Shown here: in pieces, positions 41,501 to 50,497 of the stretch
Layout: each line of letters begins with the position of its first letter
Position numbering within the stretch: the first letter of the stretch is position 1
Source of the DNA: Argopecten irradians
Taxonomy: Eukaryota; Mollusca; Bivalvia; Pectinida; Pectinidae
Length of the DNA: 64,000 bases
Assembly: GCF_041381155.1 (NCBI RefSeq)
Contig: NC_091143.1
Span: forward strand, 23,339,695 to 23,403,694
Direction of reading: 5' to 3'
Notes under the pieces: generated by a model
Told to the model about the DNA's origin: nothing
The model's input: only the letters and a program-made list of their open reading frames with translations
The model's database searches: none
Position numbers and translations under genes: made by a program

Positions 41501-43875
41501 CATCTTGAAAACACATTTTGAACTTCTTCTCAAGTTCTACCGGTGCGATTTGGCTGAAACTTGCATGAAATGATCCTGACATGGTCCCGACAAAGTGTTG
41601 TTACTTTTCGGGTCGATCCGAAATCCAAGATGGCCGCCACAGCCGCCATCTTGAAAACACATTTTGAACTTCTTCTCAAGTTCTACCTGTGCGATTTGGC
41701 TGAAACTTGCATGAAATGATCCTGACATGGTCCCGACAAAGTGTTGTTATTTTTCGGGTCAATCCGAAATCCAAGATGGCCGCCAAAGCCGCCATCTTGA
41801 AAGCACATTTTGAACTTCTTCTCAAGTTCTACTGGTGCGATTTGGCTGAAACTTGCATGAAATGATCCTGACATGGTCCCGACAAAGTGTTGTTATTTTT
41901 CGGGTCGATCCGAAATCCAAGATGGCCGCCACAGCCGCCATCTTGAAAATACATTTTGAACTTCTTCTCAAGTTCTACCGGTGTAATCGGGCTGAAACTT
42001 GCATGAAATGATCCTGACATGGTCCCGACAAAGTGTTGTTATTTTTCGGGTCAATCCGAAAACCAAGATGGCTGCCACAGCCGCCATCTTTAAAACACAT
42101 TTTGAACTTCTTCTCAAGTTCTACCAGTGCGATTTGGCTGAAACTTGCATGAAATGATCCTGACATCGTCCCGACAAAGTGTTGTTACATCTCTGGTTGA
42201 TCCCAAATCGAAGATGGCTACCATGGCACTATATCTAATTAACTTCCTACATGTTAAGGCCCTTTGGCCTCTTGTTTGAAAGAAAATTTGTTGAAAGAAA
42301 TTGAAAATGATCCTGACATTGTCCTGACAAAGTGACACCATATGAAATTAAATTTACCATTGCCAAGGTAGTCAGATGACCGGTAAGGCCCTTTGGGCCT
42401 CTTGTTAATAAAGGCTTAAATCTTTACTAAAGTCGTGCCCACTGTTCAATTGTTTTCAAATTCTGGCTCAGTGAGTCCAAACAACAGTTGTAGACCTACT
42501 ACATTGTACATCATGAAGCGCTGGTCAGCTGACATTGATCATATGTATAGAATTAAAATTTAAAAAGACGGAATCCACATTAGCGGTTTTGCTTCTGTTC
42601 ACAATCAGTAGATGTGCATATAATTGTATACCTATGTATCATCATACGATATTGAAGCTGCATTATTCTATCATGAGGCTAGTATGAGGTTCACTATAAG
42701 TTGGTAGAAGACATATATAGATAACATGAAACCAAAAACATAGAGGCTATTAACATGTATTTGCTTATGGGAATATCATTTTTGAAAAAAAAACCCACTG
42801 CAAGTCTTCAATAACAATGATAAAACTAATGTTTTACATGTAATTAGTAGGGTTAATTTAACAGACGTCCATTTTACATGTGATGGAAAACAAACGTACG
42901 TAAAACATATGTTAAACATACGTTTAACGCATGTTTTTTCAAACGTATGTTAAACATGCGTTGCACTTTTTGCTGTGTACTATTTAAAAATCTTTCCAAA
43001 TTGTCAACAAAATGTTTTCTAAATAATGATGAAATTTGTTAATTTCTCCTAAAGTCCCTGATTGAAGTTTGGTGTGTCAATTTACAAACTTAAGGCAAAC
43101 CCAATTGATATTTTCTCTTTATATCGATTACCTAACTTTCTGTTACAGACTAACAAAGCACTGTGTTGTAAAAGTAAGTGAGGGGCGACACCTACAGATG
43201 GACAAGTGTGACGAAGTGTCTATAGCCAGATGTCTCCTCATCAAACTCATATACAACCCTAAAAAGGAGTCGGAAGCTCTCAAGGTATTTTAAGTCTCCT
43301 ATCAAACCCTTATACATCCCTAAAAATAGTTAGAAGCTCTCATAATAAGTCTCCCATTAAACTCCTATACATCCCTAAAAACAGTTAGAAGCTCCTAAGG
43401 TAAGTGTCCTATCAAACTCCAAGGCATCGAAAAAAAAAATAGAAGCCCTCAAGGTAAATCTCAACAATTCATATACAACCCTAAACACACATATTTGAAA
43501 ACAATTTTGCCATTTTTTCTAAACTTTTGCCATGTTTTTATGAATGATGCAGGATAAAAAGATCAATTTCTTTTTGTCTCGAATCAGAAAGAAAAGAAGA
43601 ATATGATGATCACCAATCCAATTCTTCATTTACACTTGCAGAAATATAACATCTATTTTCAGACATGCACGTATTCTCTATAGAAATGAAGGCATGATTG
43701 GCCCCATATAAAAGAATTGTGTGCTATGTTGGTATATTGTTCACACGGTATATTGTTTACAGAACTATCTCCATCTCTATGTATACCATTTCAGAAACTG
43801 TTGGTAGAGGTAGAAGAGGAAGGAGATGTAACTGTCCAGGAATTCTACAAACATTTGTCTAACCAAAATGGATAA
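14508..43875 (+). CDS. SKIC3: SKI complex subunit 3 (tetratricopeptide repeat protein 37), 39 coding exons, complete
   Basis: Scaffold of the cytoplasmic SKI complex, which with the helicase SKIC2 and WD40 protein SKIC8 feeds mRNA to the exosome for 3'-5' decay. Identified by continuous similarity to remembered human TTC37: the N-terminus [20 protein letters not shown], then [68 protein letters not shown] and [13 protein letters not shown], spread in order over the whole length. The protein is mostly TPR helices; no signal peptide or membrane segment. Coding exons (GT/AG, phases all compatible): 14508-14597, 15555-15790, 16200-16272, 16477-16602, 16991-17089, 17381-17492, 17779-17913, 18547-18648, 19100-19242, 19374-19451, 19716-19801, 20363-20495, 20755-20934, 21431-21483, 21882-21989, 22555-22639, 23581-23612, 23844-23944, 26474-26576, 26802-26993, 27355-27569, 28285-28346, 28579-28635, 28963-29031, 29641-29715, 30063-30204, 30583-30748, 30996-31123, 34402-34525, 35031-35205, 35483-35659, 35950-36058, 36414-36536, 37512-37609, 37952-38157, 38596-38656, 38988-39115, 43149-43284, 43795-43875. 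The sum is 4,599 nt, 1,532 codons plus TAA. The ATG sits 25 nt after an acceptor, so at least one 5' non-coding exon lies upstream. Confidence 0.95.
17528..17715 (+). repeat. (TTCA)n microsatellite in SKIC3 intron 6
   Basis: A nearly perfect tetranucleotide tract with a few interruptions near 17555-17590. It lies between exon 6 and exon 7, about 60 bp upstream of the exon 7 acceptor. Confidence 0.97.
17953..18130. mobile_element. MITE family 1 copy in SKIC3 intron 7
   Basis: Same ends as the 9.5-kb copy (TTGCATATTACAGAGTTATC and TAACTCTGTAATATGATGCAA) with GCGGGTAGGTATTGAT near the left. The central part is more diverged. Confidence 0.78.
20303..20324 (+). repeat. poly-C tract in SKIC3 intron 11
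   Basis: A run of about 20 cytosines, 40 bp before the exon 12 acceptor. Its exact length is likely uncertain in the assembly. Confidence 0.9.
22616..23335 (+). repeat. 48-bp minisatellite built from the end of SKIC3 exon 16 and its splice donor
   Basis: About 15 units with period near 48 bp. The first unit is the real 3' end of exon 16 (CTTCACAAAGGCTTCAGAG) followed by the donor GTAAGG. Most later units repeat the same exon tail and an intact or near-intact GAG/GTAAGG donor, then a short linker ending ATCAAGAC. Read on in the exon frame, the first unit reaches TAA at 22649, so only the first donor keeps the protein open; the others are potential decoy 5' splice sites. Confidence 0.93.
24121..26206. 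mobile_element. palindrome-ended tandem-core element (pearl/HINE-like), 12 x 157 bp, in SKIC3 intron 18
   Basis: Left end is the hairpin GGCCCGAAGGGCC within AGCTCACC...GGTGAGC, followed by a (CCGT)n tract at about 24165-24220. Then come about twelve direct units of 157 bp, each with CATAGAGTTCTGCATGGATT and a G-rich GGGGGCAGGAGGGGCGGGG stretch. The right end is GGTGAGCGATACAGGCCCTCTGGGCCTCTTGTT, containing a second hairpin. This order matches what is known of pearl/HINE (Helentron-associated) elements of bivalves, read in the opposite direction. It has no coding capacity of its own; the repeated open frames across it are by-products of the 157-bp unit. Confidence 0.8.
27495..27692 (+). repeat. 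75-bp tandem duplication of SKIC3 exon 21 end including the donor
   Basis: The last 75 nt of exon 21 plus the GTAAGA donor (GT at 27570) are repeated directly downstream with a second GTAAGA donor (GT at 27645). A third, shortened copy runs to about 27692. The duplicated stretch encodes a TPR helix segment containing [16 protein letters not shown]. The 75-nt unit is a multiple of three and has no stop, so splicing from the second donor would add 25 residues in frame. Confidence 0.92.
27839..28193. mobile_element. MITE family 2 copy in SKIC3 intron 21
   Basis: Ends TTTAAAGATGCTCCACCGCT and GCGTTGGAGCATCTTTAA. Interior like the copies at 6.7 and 53.2 kb. It stops about 90 bp before the exon 22 acceptor. 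Confidence 0.83.
28882..28982 (+). repeat. duplicated acceptor and 5' end of SKIC3 exon 24
   Basis: A copy of the polypyrimidine tract and AG (ending 28893), followed by CGTGCTAAAGATGCCTTA, lies 69 nt before the true acceptor (ending 28962), followed by CTTGCCCACGATGCATTT. The 69 nt between the two acceptors have no stop in the exon frame. The upstream site would therefore add 23 residues in frame (beginning RAKDAL, like the exon's own LAHDAF). Confidence 0.7.
29138..29365. repeat. two diverged 150-bp direct units in SKIC3 intron 24
   Basis: AATGACCTTGACCTTCATTC and AGGTCACAGGGGTCAAATAGG recur 150 bp apart. Unit length and style suggest a remnant of another tandem-core element without visible ends. 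Confidence 0.6.
31182..34130. mobile_element. palindrome-ended tandem-core element (outer, interrupted) in SKIC3 intron 28
   Basis: Begins with the hairpin CCCGCCAACGAAGTTGGCGGG-like end (31183-31206) and a (CCGT)n tract (31224-31268). Tandem units of about 175-180 bp follow, marked by GTAACCATGGAAACATTGCTG and GCATAACTCTAAAACCAG. The array is interrupted at 31904 by a second element and resumes at 33358. Beyond 33650 the sequence is no longer repetitive, and a GGCGGGGGATCTGAATGACT stretch near 34101 probably marks the right end. That boundary is less certain than the left one. Confidence 0.7.
31905..33357. mobile_element. palindrome-ended tandem-core element nested in the 31.2-34.1 kb element, 8 x 155 bp
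   Basis: Left hairpin CCCACCATCATCAGATGGTGGG, then (CCGT)n to about 32018, then eight 155-bp units with TTACCGCTATTTCTCAGAAAG and a paired AAGATGGCCGAC / GCCATCTTGG motif. The right end is TGGTGGGCGCC...CCCTCTGGGATCTCTTGTT. It lies inside a T run of the outer element's unit; a sibling unit at about 31,550-31,570 shows the uninterrupted T run. The insertion therefore made little or no target duplication, as expected for Helitron-type insertion between T residues. Confidence 0.82.
36722..37147. mobile_element. short copy of the CCCACCATC-hairpin tandem-core element in SKIC3 intron 33
   Basis: Same family as the element at 31,905: a CCCACTATCATCAGATGGTGGG hairpin, a degenerate CCGT tract, then about 2.5 diverged core units with TTACCGCTATTTCTCAGAAAG and CAAGATGGCCGAC. 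It ends abruptly in AGATCTTGTT, so the right terminal hairpin is largely missing. Confidence 0.8.
38180..38408 (-). mobile_element. tRNA-derived SINE in SKIC3 intron 35, antisense to the gene
   Basis: On the minus strand it starts GAGGGGCTACCGTGGCCGAG followed by TGGTTAAG (A box), has GGTTGCAAGTTCGAATCC (B box), and then a TTTTCTCCCGGTACTCTGG core like that in the SINE at 49.9 kb. The flanks AGGAATTAGG (38,170-38,179 and 38,409-38,418) form a 10-bp target duplication. Confidence 0.85.
39105..39690 (+). repeat. 45-bp minisatellite built from the end of SKIC3 exon 37 and its splice donor
   Basis: About 13 units, mostly 45 bp. Each contains the exon tail ACCAACCCAAG followed by the donor GTATGT and a spacer with TCTATAGGCCACAGTC. 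The first unit spans the real end of exon 37 (39115). The exon frame meets TAA within the first spacer, so use of later donors would truncate the protein. A few units are shortened or mutated toward the right end. Confidence 0.93.
40098..42977. mobile_element. TA-flanked inverted-repeat element, host of the 41.1-42.4 kb insertion
   Basis: CACAGGAAAAAGTGCA at the left pairs with TGCACTTTTTGCTGTG at the right, each flanked by TA. Both ends have subterminal repeats of the kind ACGCATGTTAAACATACG (40,125-40,260 and 42,890-42,965). Without the palindrome-ended insertion the element would be about 1.6 kb. No transposase reading frame is visible, so it is non-autonomous. The superfamily is not resolved; TA duplication fits Tc1/mariner and some others. 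Confidence 0.6.
41127..42406. mobile_element. palindrome-ended tandem-core element, about 7 x 146 bp, in SKIC3 intron 37
   Basis: Left hairpin GACCCGAAGGGTC within GGTCATCT...AGGATGACC, a CCGTCGCCGTCCGCC-like tract, then about seven 146-bp units starting CATTTTGAACTTCTTCTC. Each unit has CCAAGATGGCCGCC followed by GCCGCCATCTTG. Two copies of the right-end palindrome AAGGCCCTTTGGCCTCTTGTT occur (about 42,255 and 42,385), so the right end has been duplicated or a second truncated copy adjoins. The final GTCAGATGACC mirrors the left GGTCATCTGAC. Confidence 0.82.
43233..43490 (+). repeat. degenerate tandem copies of SKIC3 exon 38 end and donor
   Basis: The last 52 nt of exon 38 and the following donor are repeated about four times with spacing of 54-62 bp. 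Each copy shows a TCTCCTATCAAACTCC-like start, a CATCCCTAAAAA middle and an AGAAGCTCTCAAG-like end, two of them followed by GTAAGT or GTAAAT. The copies are more diverged and carry short deletions, so this looks older than the exon 16 and 37 arrays. Confidence 0.85.
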
Positions 43876-44052
43876 AATCGTGGGAAATGAAAAGACGTTT
43901 GTTCAAACAAAGAAAAGTATCATTTTGAATATATGGAAATAGTCAATTTATTTTATATTTATTCCAATATTGACTTCAGATGTTATCTATATCGTAATGT
44001 TTACAATTGATAGTAATGACATTGATAAAGAACAGATGAAATTGGTGAATTA

Positions 44053-44058
44053 AATAAA
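44053..44058 (+). promoter_or_regulatory. candidate polyadenylation signal of SKIC3
   Basis: An AATAAA hexamer lies 178 nt after the SKIC3 stop codon and is the first canonical one downstream. It would give a short 3' UTR of about 200 nt. AATAAA is frequent by chance in such AT-rich sequence. Confidence 0.4.
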
Positions 44059-46748
44059 TTTCGCAAATCAATTAAATATTGATGGCTACAAAACAAATAC
44101 AATGGTTGCCTTTGTCTTGTTTAAAAGATAATACACCAAGGTCGATTATTTGTTGATCGGTACACATACATATTAAAGCCGTCATGTTATTTTAGTGGGT
44201 TTTTTGTCAGAAAGAGAGCTAACTGTTATGCTGAATTGTAACAGAGGAACAGTAATCTTATGTATATCGTGACATATAGGGATTATTGAAATTAAAAAAA
44301 ATATATATATTATTCTGTTAATCTGTTCACGATTGCCTTTGTATGTTTTACAATTTATATAGCAGTGAATTCAAATTTTGGTATGTACAAATATTTTTGT
44401 CATATCAAATGAAAACGTCCTGAAAGTTTTGACCGCCAAATATAACTGCCTACTAGTAGTACATATATAAGATATCCCCATCAACAGCTGTGTGAGGTCA
44501 TTAGACTACATCTGTAGTTTCATATAGCTCTTAAATGCTCAACAATGAGGTCAATGTTCTCGGGTATCGTTTATTGATCATTACTGATCATTTATGATGG
44601 AATGATCTCATAATGATAAAAACGTAATCAGATCAATCCAAAGTTGTGCAAACAGAACTTAATTTATAGTGATGTGGACAAAATAGCGATGTGGATAAAA
44701 TATCAAAACGATGCCCCTGGAGATGCAGAGTGTTTCCAATAAAACGAGACATTGCTTATGTTGTATAGGATCGCTGATCAACCGCCTTTCTCTACATTGC
44801 GATGTTCAATCAAATATCTGCACAGGTAATGTTTGTCATATCAACTGTAAAAACTGTTTTTGAAGCTACCAATCAGATGATGTGGTCAATGAACTCATTT
44901 CCAGATACAACAAAAAAATACAATTTCCCAAAATTATGTCCTTGGACCATGTTAATTAATATCTGGATAGAGCAATTTGTGCTGAAATGAATTTTGCAGA
45001 ATCAGGTAGCTGTAACCAACCTACCTTACAGAATATTGGTTGAGGACAAGATCATTGTTTGAAAAATAAAAATGTCTTAGAATAATGTAAATTAACATGT
45101 GTACAGCAATTTATGCTGAGCTTGAATATGGCAAAGCTAAGTCAAAGTGATTTATTTTTATAAAAAAGAAATTCCAGAATGATGTGAATTGATATTTGGC
45201 TAAATTAATTCCTGCTATACTTTGTTTTGGCATAAAGGCCAATATGACTTATCTACTGTTTTTGAAATAAAAAAAAAATGAACATTGATATCTAAGCAGA
45301 CGAATTTAGCTATACTTGAATATTACACAATTTCACCGTGACTCGCATTTAAAAAAAGTGTACATATCATTAATGTATGGGTGACTGCATCATTGACTAT
45401 ACACTGAACTATCATCCAAGAAAGAGAGAGAAAAAACTAATCCAAACTGGCGTTTTATTTGACATTTATATACAAACAACTCATGGTACAGTTATCAAAA
45501 CTGACTTTTATTTGACATCTATAAACAAACAGCCCATGGTACAATAATCCACACTGGCGTTTTATTTGACATTTATATACAAACAGCTCACGGTTCAGTA
45601 ATCCTAACTGACGTTTTATTTGACATTTATATACAAGAGAGTCCAAATATGTTTCTTGTGCAATGTTTGACTTCTACCATTGCATAGCATGGAAACATTG
45701 TTTAATGTTAGGATTTAGTCGATATTTTTTAATTAAAATCTGCAACAGATCTGACAAGACTACACCGTACAAAACCAGTCACATCAATATGTTTGTCATA
45801 TCATCAGACAACATAATATTCTAAAATAAATATCTGTTTATAGTTTGGATTTGCCCTTTTCCCATTATATGAAGATGTAATCAGAGAAACAAATCAAATT
45901 GTATTCCCAAGAGATTATTGATATCAACATTCAAATATGATTGAGAGTGCAATGACGCGACACTGATAGTTTAACAATGATTTGCTGTCTTTTTCCTGGT
46001 TCCCTGACAAAACAAAACGAAATCATTAACCAATTTGCATTAATAGGAACTATAAGTGATAAAGAACTTATGTGCCCGATATCGTTTAACTTTAATACGA
46101 TATCCGAGGTCATTTCAGAAGCGTTCTGTACTTTTTTTAATAATAGACTTATTTATCAGGATAGTGGACAGGATGTTTTTTTTATTTCTCAAAGAACCTT
46201 TTATCCAGTCCACTATGGTTAATTCCATCGCCTTTTCTCTTGGTTGGTCAGCCCGTATGTAAACAACCTTTGTCATCGTCATGTCACTACTTGGATGTAT
46301 TCTTCTGAGGTTTCAGTCCCGTTTAAGTCTCGTTTCAACAAAGATAAAAAAAAGTTATGAGATTTTCATATAAAATCTATCAACATATGTAGCAAATAGC
46401 CAGATGCAAATTTTGTTAAACAATTACGTTTCTATTTTTAGTAGATTTTTTTATACGGGGATTTTAAGAAATGTACTTAATGTACCATACTTTTATGGTA
46501 TGAACTCCTTTTTCCAAAAACCTATATGAGAAAAAAGTTTAATACGAGAAAAATTTGACTTCTCAGAGTAGAAGTTAACTCCTCATTAACTCAAAACCAT
46601 CGCACGTCATCATTTTCAGCTATAACATATTATAATAAAGCAATTGTAAATTTATGTTATATTGGTATCACTTTGTTTCCTTGTACTAGAATCCGGACAG
46701 GATGTACGTAGGTGTTTAAATTATCTCTCATGGTATCTCAGTATATGT
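44059..46748. other. intergenic, no recognisable gene
   Basis: Between the SKIC3 end and the receptor duplication. It contains only the 53-bp tandem repeat at 45.4-45.6 kb; other open frames are short and unlike known proteins. Confidence 0.5.
45441..45640. repeat. 53-bp tandem repeat
   Basis: About 3.7 units of 53-54 bp sharing ACTGGCGTTTTATTTGACAT and ATATACAAACAGCTCATGG. Open frames read through it only because of the repetition. Confidence 0.85.
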
Positions 46749-49078
46749 ACATCAGTATCCATGGAAACGATGAAATCAGAATTTATAACTATTCCAATAT
46801 GCATATTATGAAAATGTTCATATTGTTAACCCACTGTCCTTGTTGCACAGGTATAATGACCGGATGTAAGTGTTAGTTTTCATTCTCCCTTGATACCTAT
46901 GTATGTATTTTACAAAGATTAAAGATTAGATATGCGTAATACTTTTTTTACTAATAGAAGCAGTATAATGAAAGTGGAAAAAATACAAATAACAGAATGG
47001 ATATCATACTAATTATCTGATAATGCCCAGTCATTTTTATTGCTTTTTCATATTGAACAAACATATCAGCAGTACAAGACTTTTTTACCGAGTGATTACA
47101 TCTGAATTTTACTCTTTGTATTTACATTGAGGTTTCAACGGAAATGACGACATCGCTATCTCATAGTATCCATGTATTTGTCAACTAAAGGAATAAATGG
47201 AATTGGGGCTAAAGTATTCCGGAAGGGTCCTGTTTATTTTTCAGCGACCATAGCTACAATATAATACTTCTGAAAGCATAGCCAAATGAACCTGGCGCTT
47301 ACGATGTTTATATAATAAAGTTCAATCGTAAATTATGATGTATAATTCAAGTCTTGATATCCTAAGTGTATATTAATATAATACTGAACGAAACTTTGTT
47401 AATTTGTATTTGAGCCGTTGTTATTTCAGTTTGCCCGACTCCATGTCAACAATGCTTTCTATTGTTTAAGTCATCATGGCGTCATTGATACCTTTGGGAT
47501 GACAATAAAAACATGAATGATGGATGGTATAAAACGTATTAAATTTAGAATGGACGTGATCATGGTCCTCACTTGCGAAGTTGGTCTCAAACATGGTACG
47601 TTCACATGCATTTCACATTCTGTTCGTATTTTTTTAATTCGGGAATCTGTGGGACAGACAGGATACGACCTGAAGAAATTTATACACCGAGTTATTTACG
47701 ACTCGTGCCTACAATAAGAACATCCCTCCTCACGGAATGCTGGCCTCTCCAATTAAAGTAAATATTACATTCTTTCTACAGGGCATCAACTCTTTGGACG
47801 AAGTAGAGGAGAAATTAGCAACCACTGGCAACATAAAGCTGGAATGGAGGGACGCTTTCCTGACATGGGACAGAAATGCCTTCAGTGACATTTCGTATTT
47901 CTATACCACCCAGGACGAGGTTTGGAAACCAGATATCTCATTACACAATGGGTTCACCAAACTTAAGGAACTCGGAGACCACGTGATTCTTGTGACGGTG
48001 AATAGTAATGGCAATGTAGTATGGATTCCTATGGAAGTGTTCGAGACCAAATGTGACATTGATATAACGAAATTTCCTTTCGACAAACAATTCTGCAGGG
48101 TGGTATTCAAAATCTGGGCATACAAGCCACACGACGTAAGCTTAGCCCTTACGGACACACCGTTACTAACAGACATATACGAAGAAAATGGAGTCTGGGA
48201 TCTTTCAAATGCCACAATCACTCTTTTCCAGGACAACATTATCATCTCATTGAGACTCGAACGGAAGCCACAATATTACGTGCTTACCGTCATCTGTCCC
48301 ATAGTCTTACTTTCACTGCTTGACATTTTCACATTCGCAATTCCTGTTGACAGTGGCGAGAAAATAGGATACAGTATGACTGTCCATCTGTCGTTTGTCG
48401 TTCTTCTTTCATCGTCAGTTCGTCCTTACCTGTCAATTCCCGAACTTCGTCTTACCTGGCTGTATATGTAATCAGTCTTATGATCAAAGGGACTGCCATC
48501 GTCATGGTAACAGTTGCCCAGGTAAGGCTCCATCACCGCCCGAATAGTATGGAACTATCACCAATGTATAAGTTTATAATCACGGTCGGTTGTAAAATGA
48601 ACACTTGTTCCAAACGTCAAGTGAGACCAGACGGATGCGATAAAATGGTGAAATTGGATAACGGTTGCCATTCCTCTCAAAATGTTGCTGTTGGCATCCA
48701 GTGTCCAAAGTTTACCGGACCGAGACCAGATTCTCGCTGTGGTAGCCAGGAAGACGAAAATGACAAATACACGTGGCAGCAATTATCGGCGGTTCTAGAT
48801 GTCTTCTTTTTCTGCTTCTTCTCAGTGGTAGATGTTATTTTGTTTGGTGTGTTTTTCAAGGCTCTCCTATGTAAATGCTGACTTTGTGACTTCCCTGTGA
48901 TGGTCTGCTTACGGCATTGAAATCATAAAGCATTTATATCATACTTCTTTGCTTAGTTTTTCAATAATGTGTTAACTTGATACTCGTACAGTTTTCTTAT
49001 GCTCTAAGCCAAGTAAAATTATAACTCAATATCGTCAAAGAGCCGGTTAAAAAACAACATTATGGATATGTGACTACA
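46749..49078 (+). repeat. segmental duplication, copy 1 (carries receptor pseudogene)
   Basis: Direct repeat partner of 59,452-61,770. Similarity starts about 800 bp upstream of the coding part (CAGAATTTATAACTATTC and AATGACCGGATGTAAGTGTT in both) and fades about 200 bp after the stop. Because flanking DNA is shared, this pair arose by DNA duplication rather than by separate retroposition. Confidence 0.85.
47593..48881 (+). pseudogene. nicotinic-acetylcholine-receptor-like (Cys-loop) pseudogene
   Basis: Very close relative of the intact gene at 60,339. It retains GINSLDEVEEKLATT, the DEVWKPD motif, the Cys-loop CDIDITKFPFDKQFC, the GEK-TM2 start and the C-terminal TM4. Compared with the intact copy it has three single-base length changes: one base lost in the signal-peptide region (about 47,635, giving an early stop), one gained just after it (about 47,678) and one lost in TM2 (about 48,409). 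Frames are therefore split as 47,737-48,471 and 48,480-48,881. No introns. Sequencing error in T runs could explain the first change but not easily all three. Confidence 0.85.
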
Positions 49079-49429
49079 CCGTTTACCCATAATATTGTAA
49101 CATTTATTTACGTTGTATTTTTTTCGCATTAAGCTCGCTGGAACTCATTGGAATGAAATTTGTCTCACGAGTTTAGCAAACTAGTCTGGTTCTAGAACGT
49201 TTTGGTTGAAAATTTACAATCTTTGTGGATGTTTACTTTTTGATAAAGTTGTCTAAATATGAACTTACTGCAACTTGGTAAATTCTTTTCATAGGGACTT
49301 TAAAATGTGAAAGGTGATACACATTATGTAATTTGTGTTAAAAATTGGGTATTAAAATTAAGTTGTTGTATTTGAAATATTTAATAATCCTTAATTCAAT
49401 TGTTATGTGTGTTTTTGTAGCTTTAGTTG

Positions 49430-50497
49430 CCATGAAAACCATCCGAATTATGCATAAATTAAGTTTAAGTGATAGGGAAAATGTAGCAAAGTCTTTAAAA
49501 TCCCTCTTCTTATGTAGGAATGAAGGGATTTGTTTCTTATTTGGTCTGTAGCTTGCTTGGGTGAGGGGGAACCGGTTTTGCATAAACGGTGGGTCTGGTT
49601 CCCCAGAGGCCTGAGGGACGGGGTCCAACAGATAGGAAAAGTGTAGAAAAGTCTTTTAAATCCTTCTTCTGTAGGAATGAAGGGATTTAGTTCTAATATG
49701 GTTTGAAGCTTCCTTGGTTGAAGGGGAACCAATTGTGTATAAACGGTGGGTCTATAACCCAAGGGGCCGGAGGGGCGGGGCACCAATAGGAAAAATATAG
49801 TAAAGTCTTTCAAATCCTTCCTTTTCTGTAGGAATGTAGGGATTTATTCTAATTTGGTCTGAAGCTTCCTTAGGTGAAGGGGAAATAATCTTGAATAAAC
49901 GATGGATCTTCGGGTGGTGTAGTGGTTAAGCTTCTCGCCTTTCACCTAGCTGTCCGGGGTTCGATTTCCGGCATGGACGTGAAAAGATCAGGAGTCACCT
50001 GCCCGATCATGTGGGTTTTCTTCGGGCACTCCGGTTTCCTTCCTTACTAAGATCCCTCGCGCGCTTACATCCGGGGCATCGAAATTGATTTTCATAAGTT
50101 GTATAACTTGTTTCTCAATCGATGAAAAAGAAATAAGGTTTATATTTATGTTTGTGTAAACGATGGGTTTGGTCCCCCAGGGACTTGAGGGCGGGCCTTT
50201 TAGAGGAAGTATAGCAAATTCTTTAAAATCCTTCTTCTGCTATGGGAAGGAAGAAATTTGATTCTAATTTGGTCTGAAATTTCCTTAGGTGAAGGGAAAC
50301 CAACTTTGTACAAACGGTGGGTCTGGTCCAACAAGCATCTGAGAGGCGGGACACAATAAGGCATAATGCAGCAAACTCTTTGAAATATTTTTCTGTTGGA
50401 ATGAAAAGATTAAGTTCAAATCAAAAGCCTTCAAGTTGGTATCTTGTTCTTGGCATGGAACAGATGAATGATACAGACCCAATGGGCCTCTTCTTAA
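49430..50497. mobile_element. diverged tandem-core element interrupted by a SINE
   Basis: About five units near 155 bp with GTAGGAATGAAGGGATTT, AAACGGTGGGTCTGG and a GGCCTGAGGGACGGGG stretch. These resemble a diverged form of the unit at 24.1-26.2 kb. The right end GATACAGACCCAATGGGCCTCTTCTT matches the GATACAGGCCCTCTGGGCCTCTTG end of that element. No left hairpin or CCGT tract was seen, so the left end is missing. A SINE occupies 49,906-50,156. Confidence 0.7.
49906..50156 (+). mobile_element. tRNA-derived SINE with intact target duplication
   Basis: The head has RNA polymerase III promoter boxes: A box in GGTGTAGTGGTTAAG and B box GGTTCGATTTCC. The central part has GTGGGTTTTCTTCGGGCACTCCGGTTTCC, a conserved core like that of animal MetaSINE-type elements. 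The tail is AT-rich. It is flanked by the direct repeat TAAACGATGG (49,896-49,905 and 50,157-50,166), and sits inside the tandem array of the 49.4-50.5 kb element. Confidence 0.85.

Noticed and set aside
41245-42341. Series of 63-codon minus-strand frames starting [13 protein letters not shown]
   Set aside because: By-products of the 146-bp tandem units; stops fall at the same place in every unit and no family is recognised.
47901-48245. Antisense 114-codon frame (also at 60,647-60,991) conserved between two receptor copies
   Set aside because: It is the complementary strand of the conserved receptor ligand-binding domain; conservation follows from the sense gene.
49911-49980. Possible tRNA gene, from A and B box motifs
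   Set aside because: No cloverleaf can be completed, and a SINE core, tail and 10-bp target duplications surround it; likewise for 38,330-38,408 on the minus strand.
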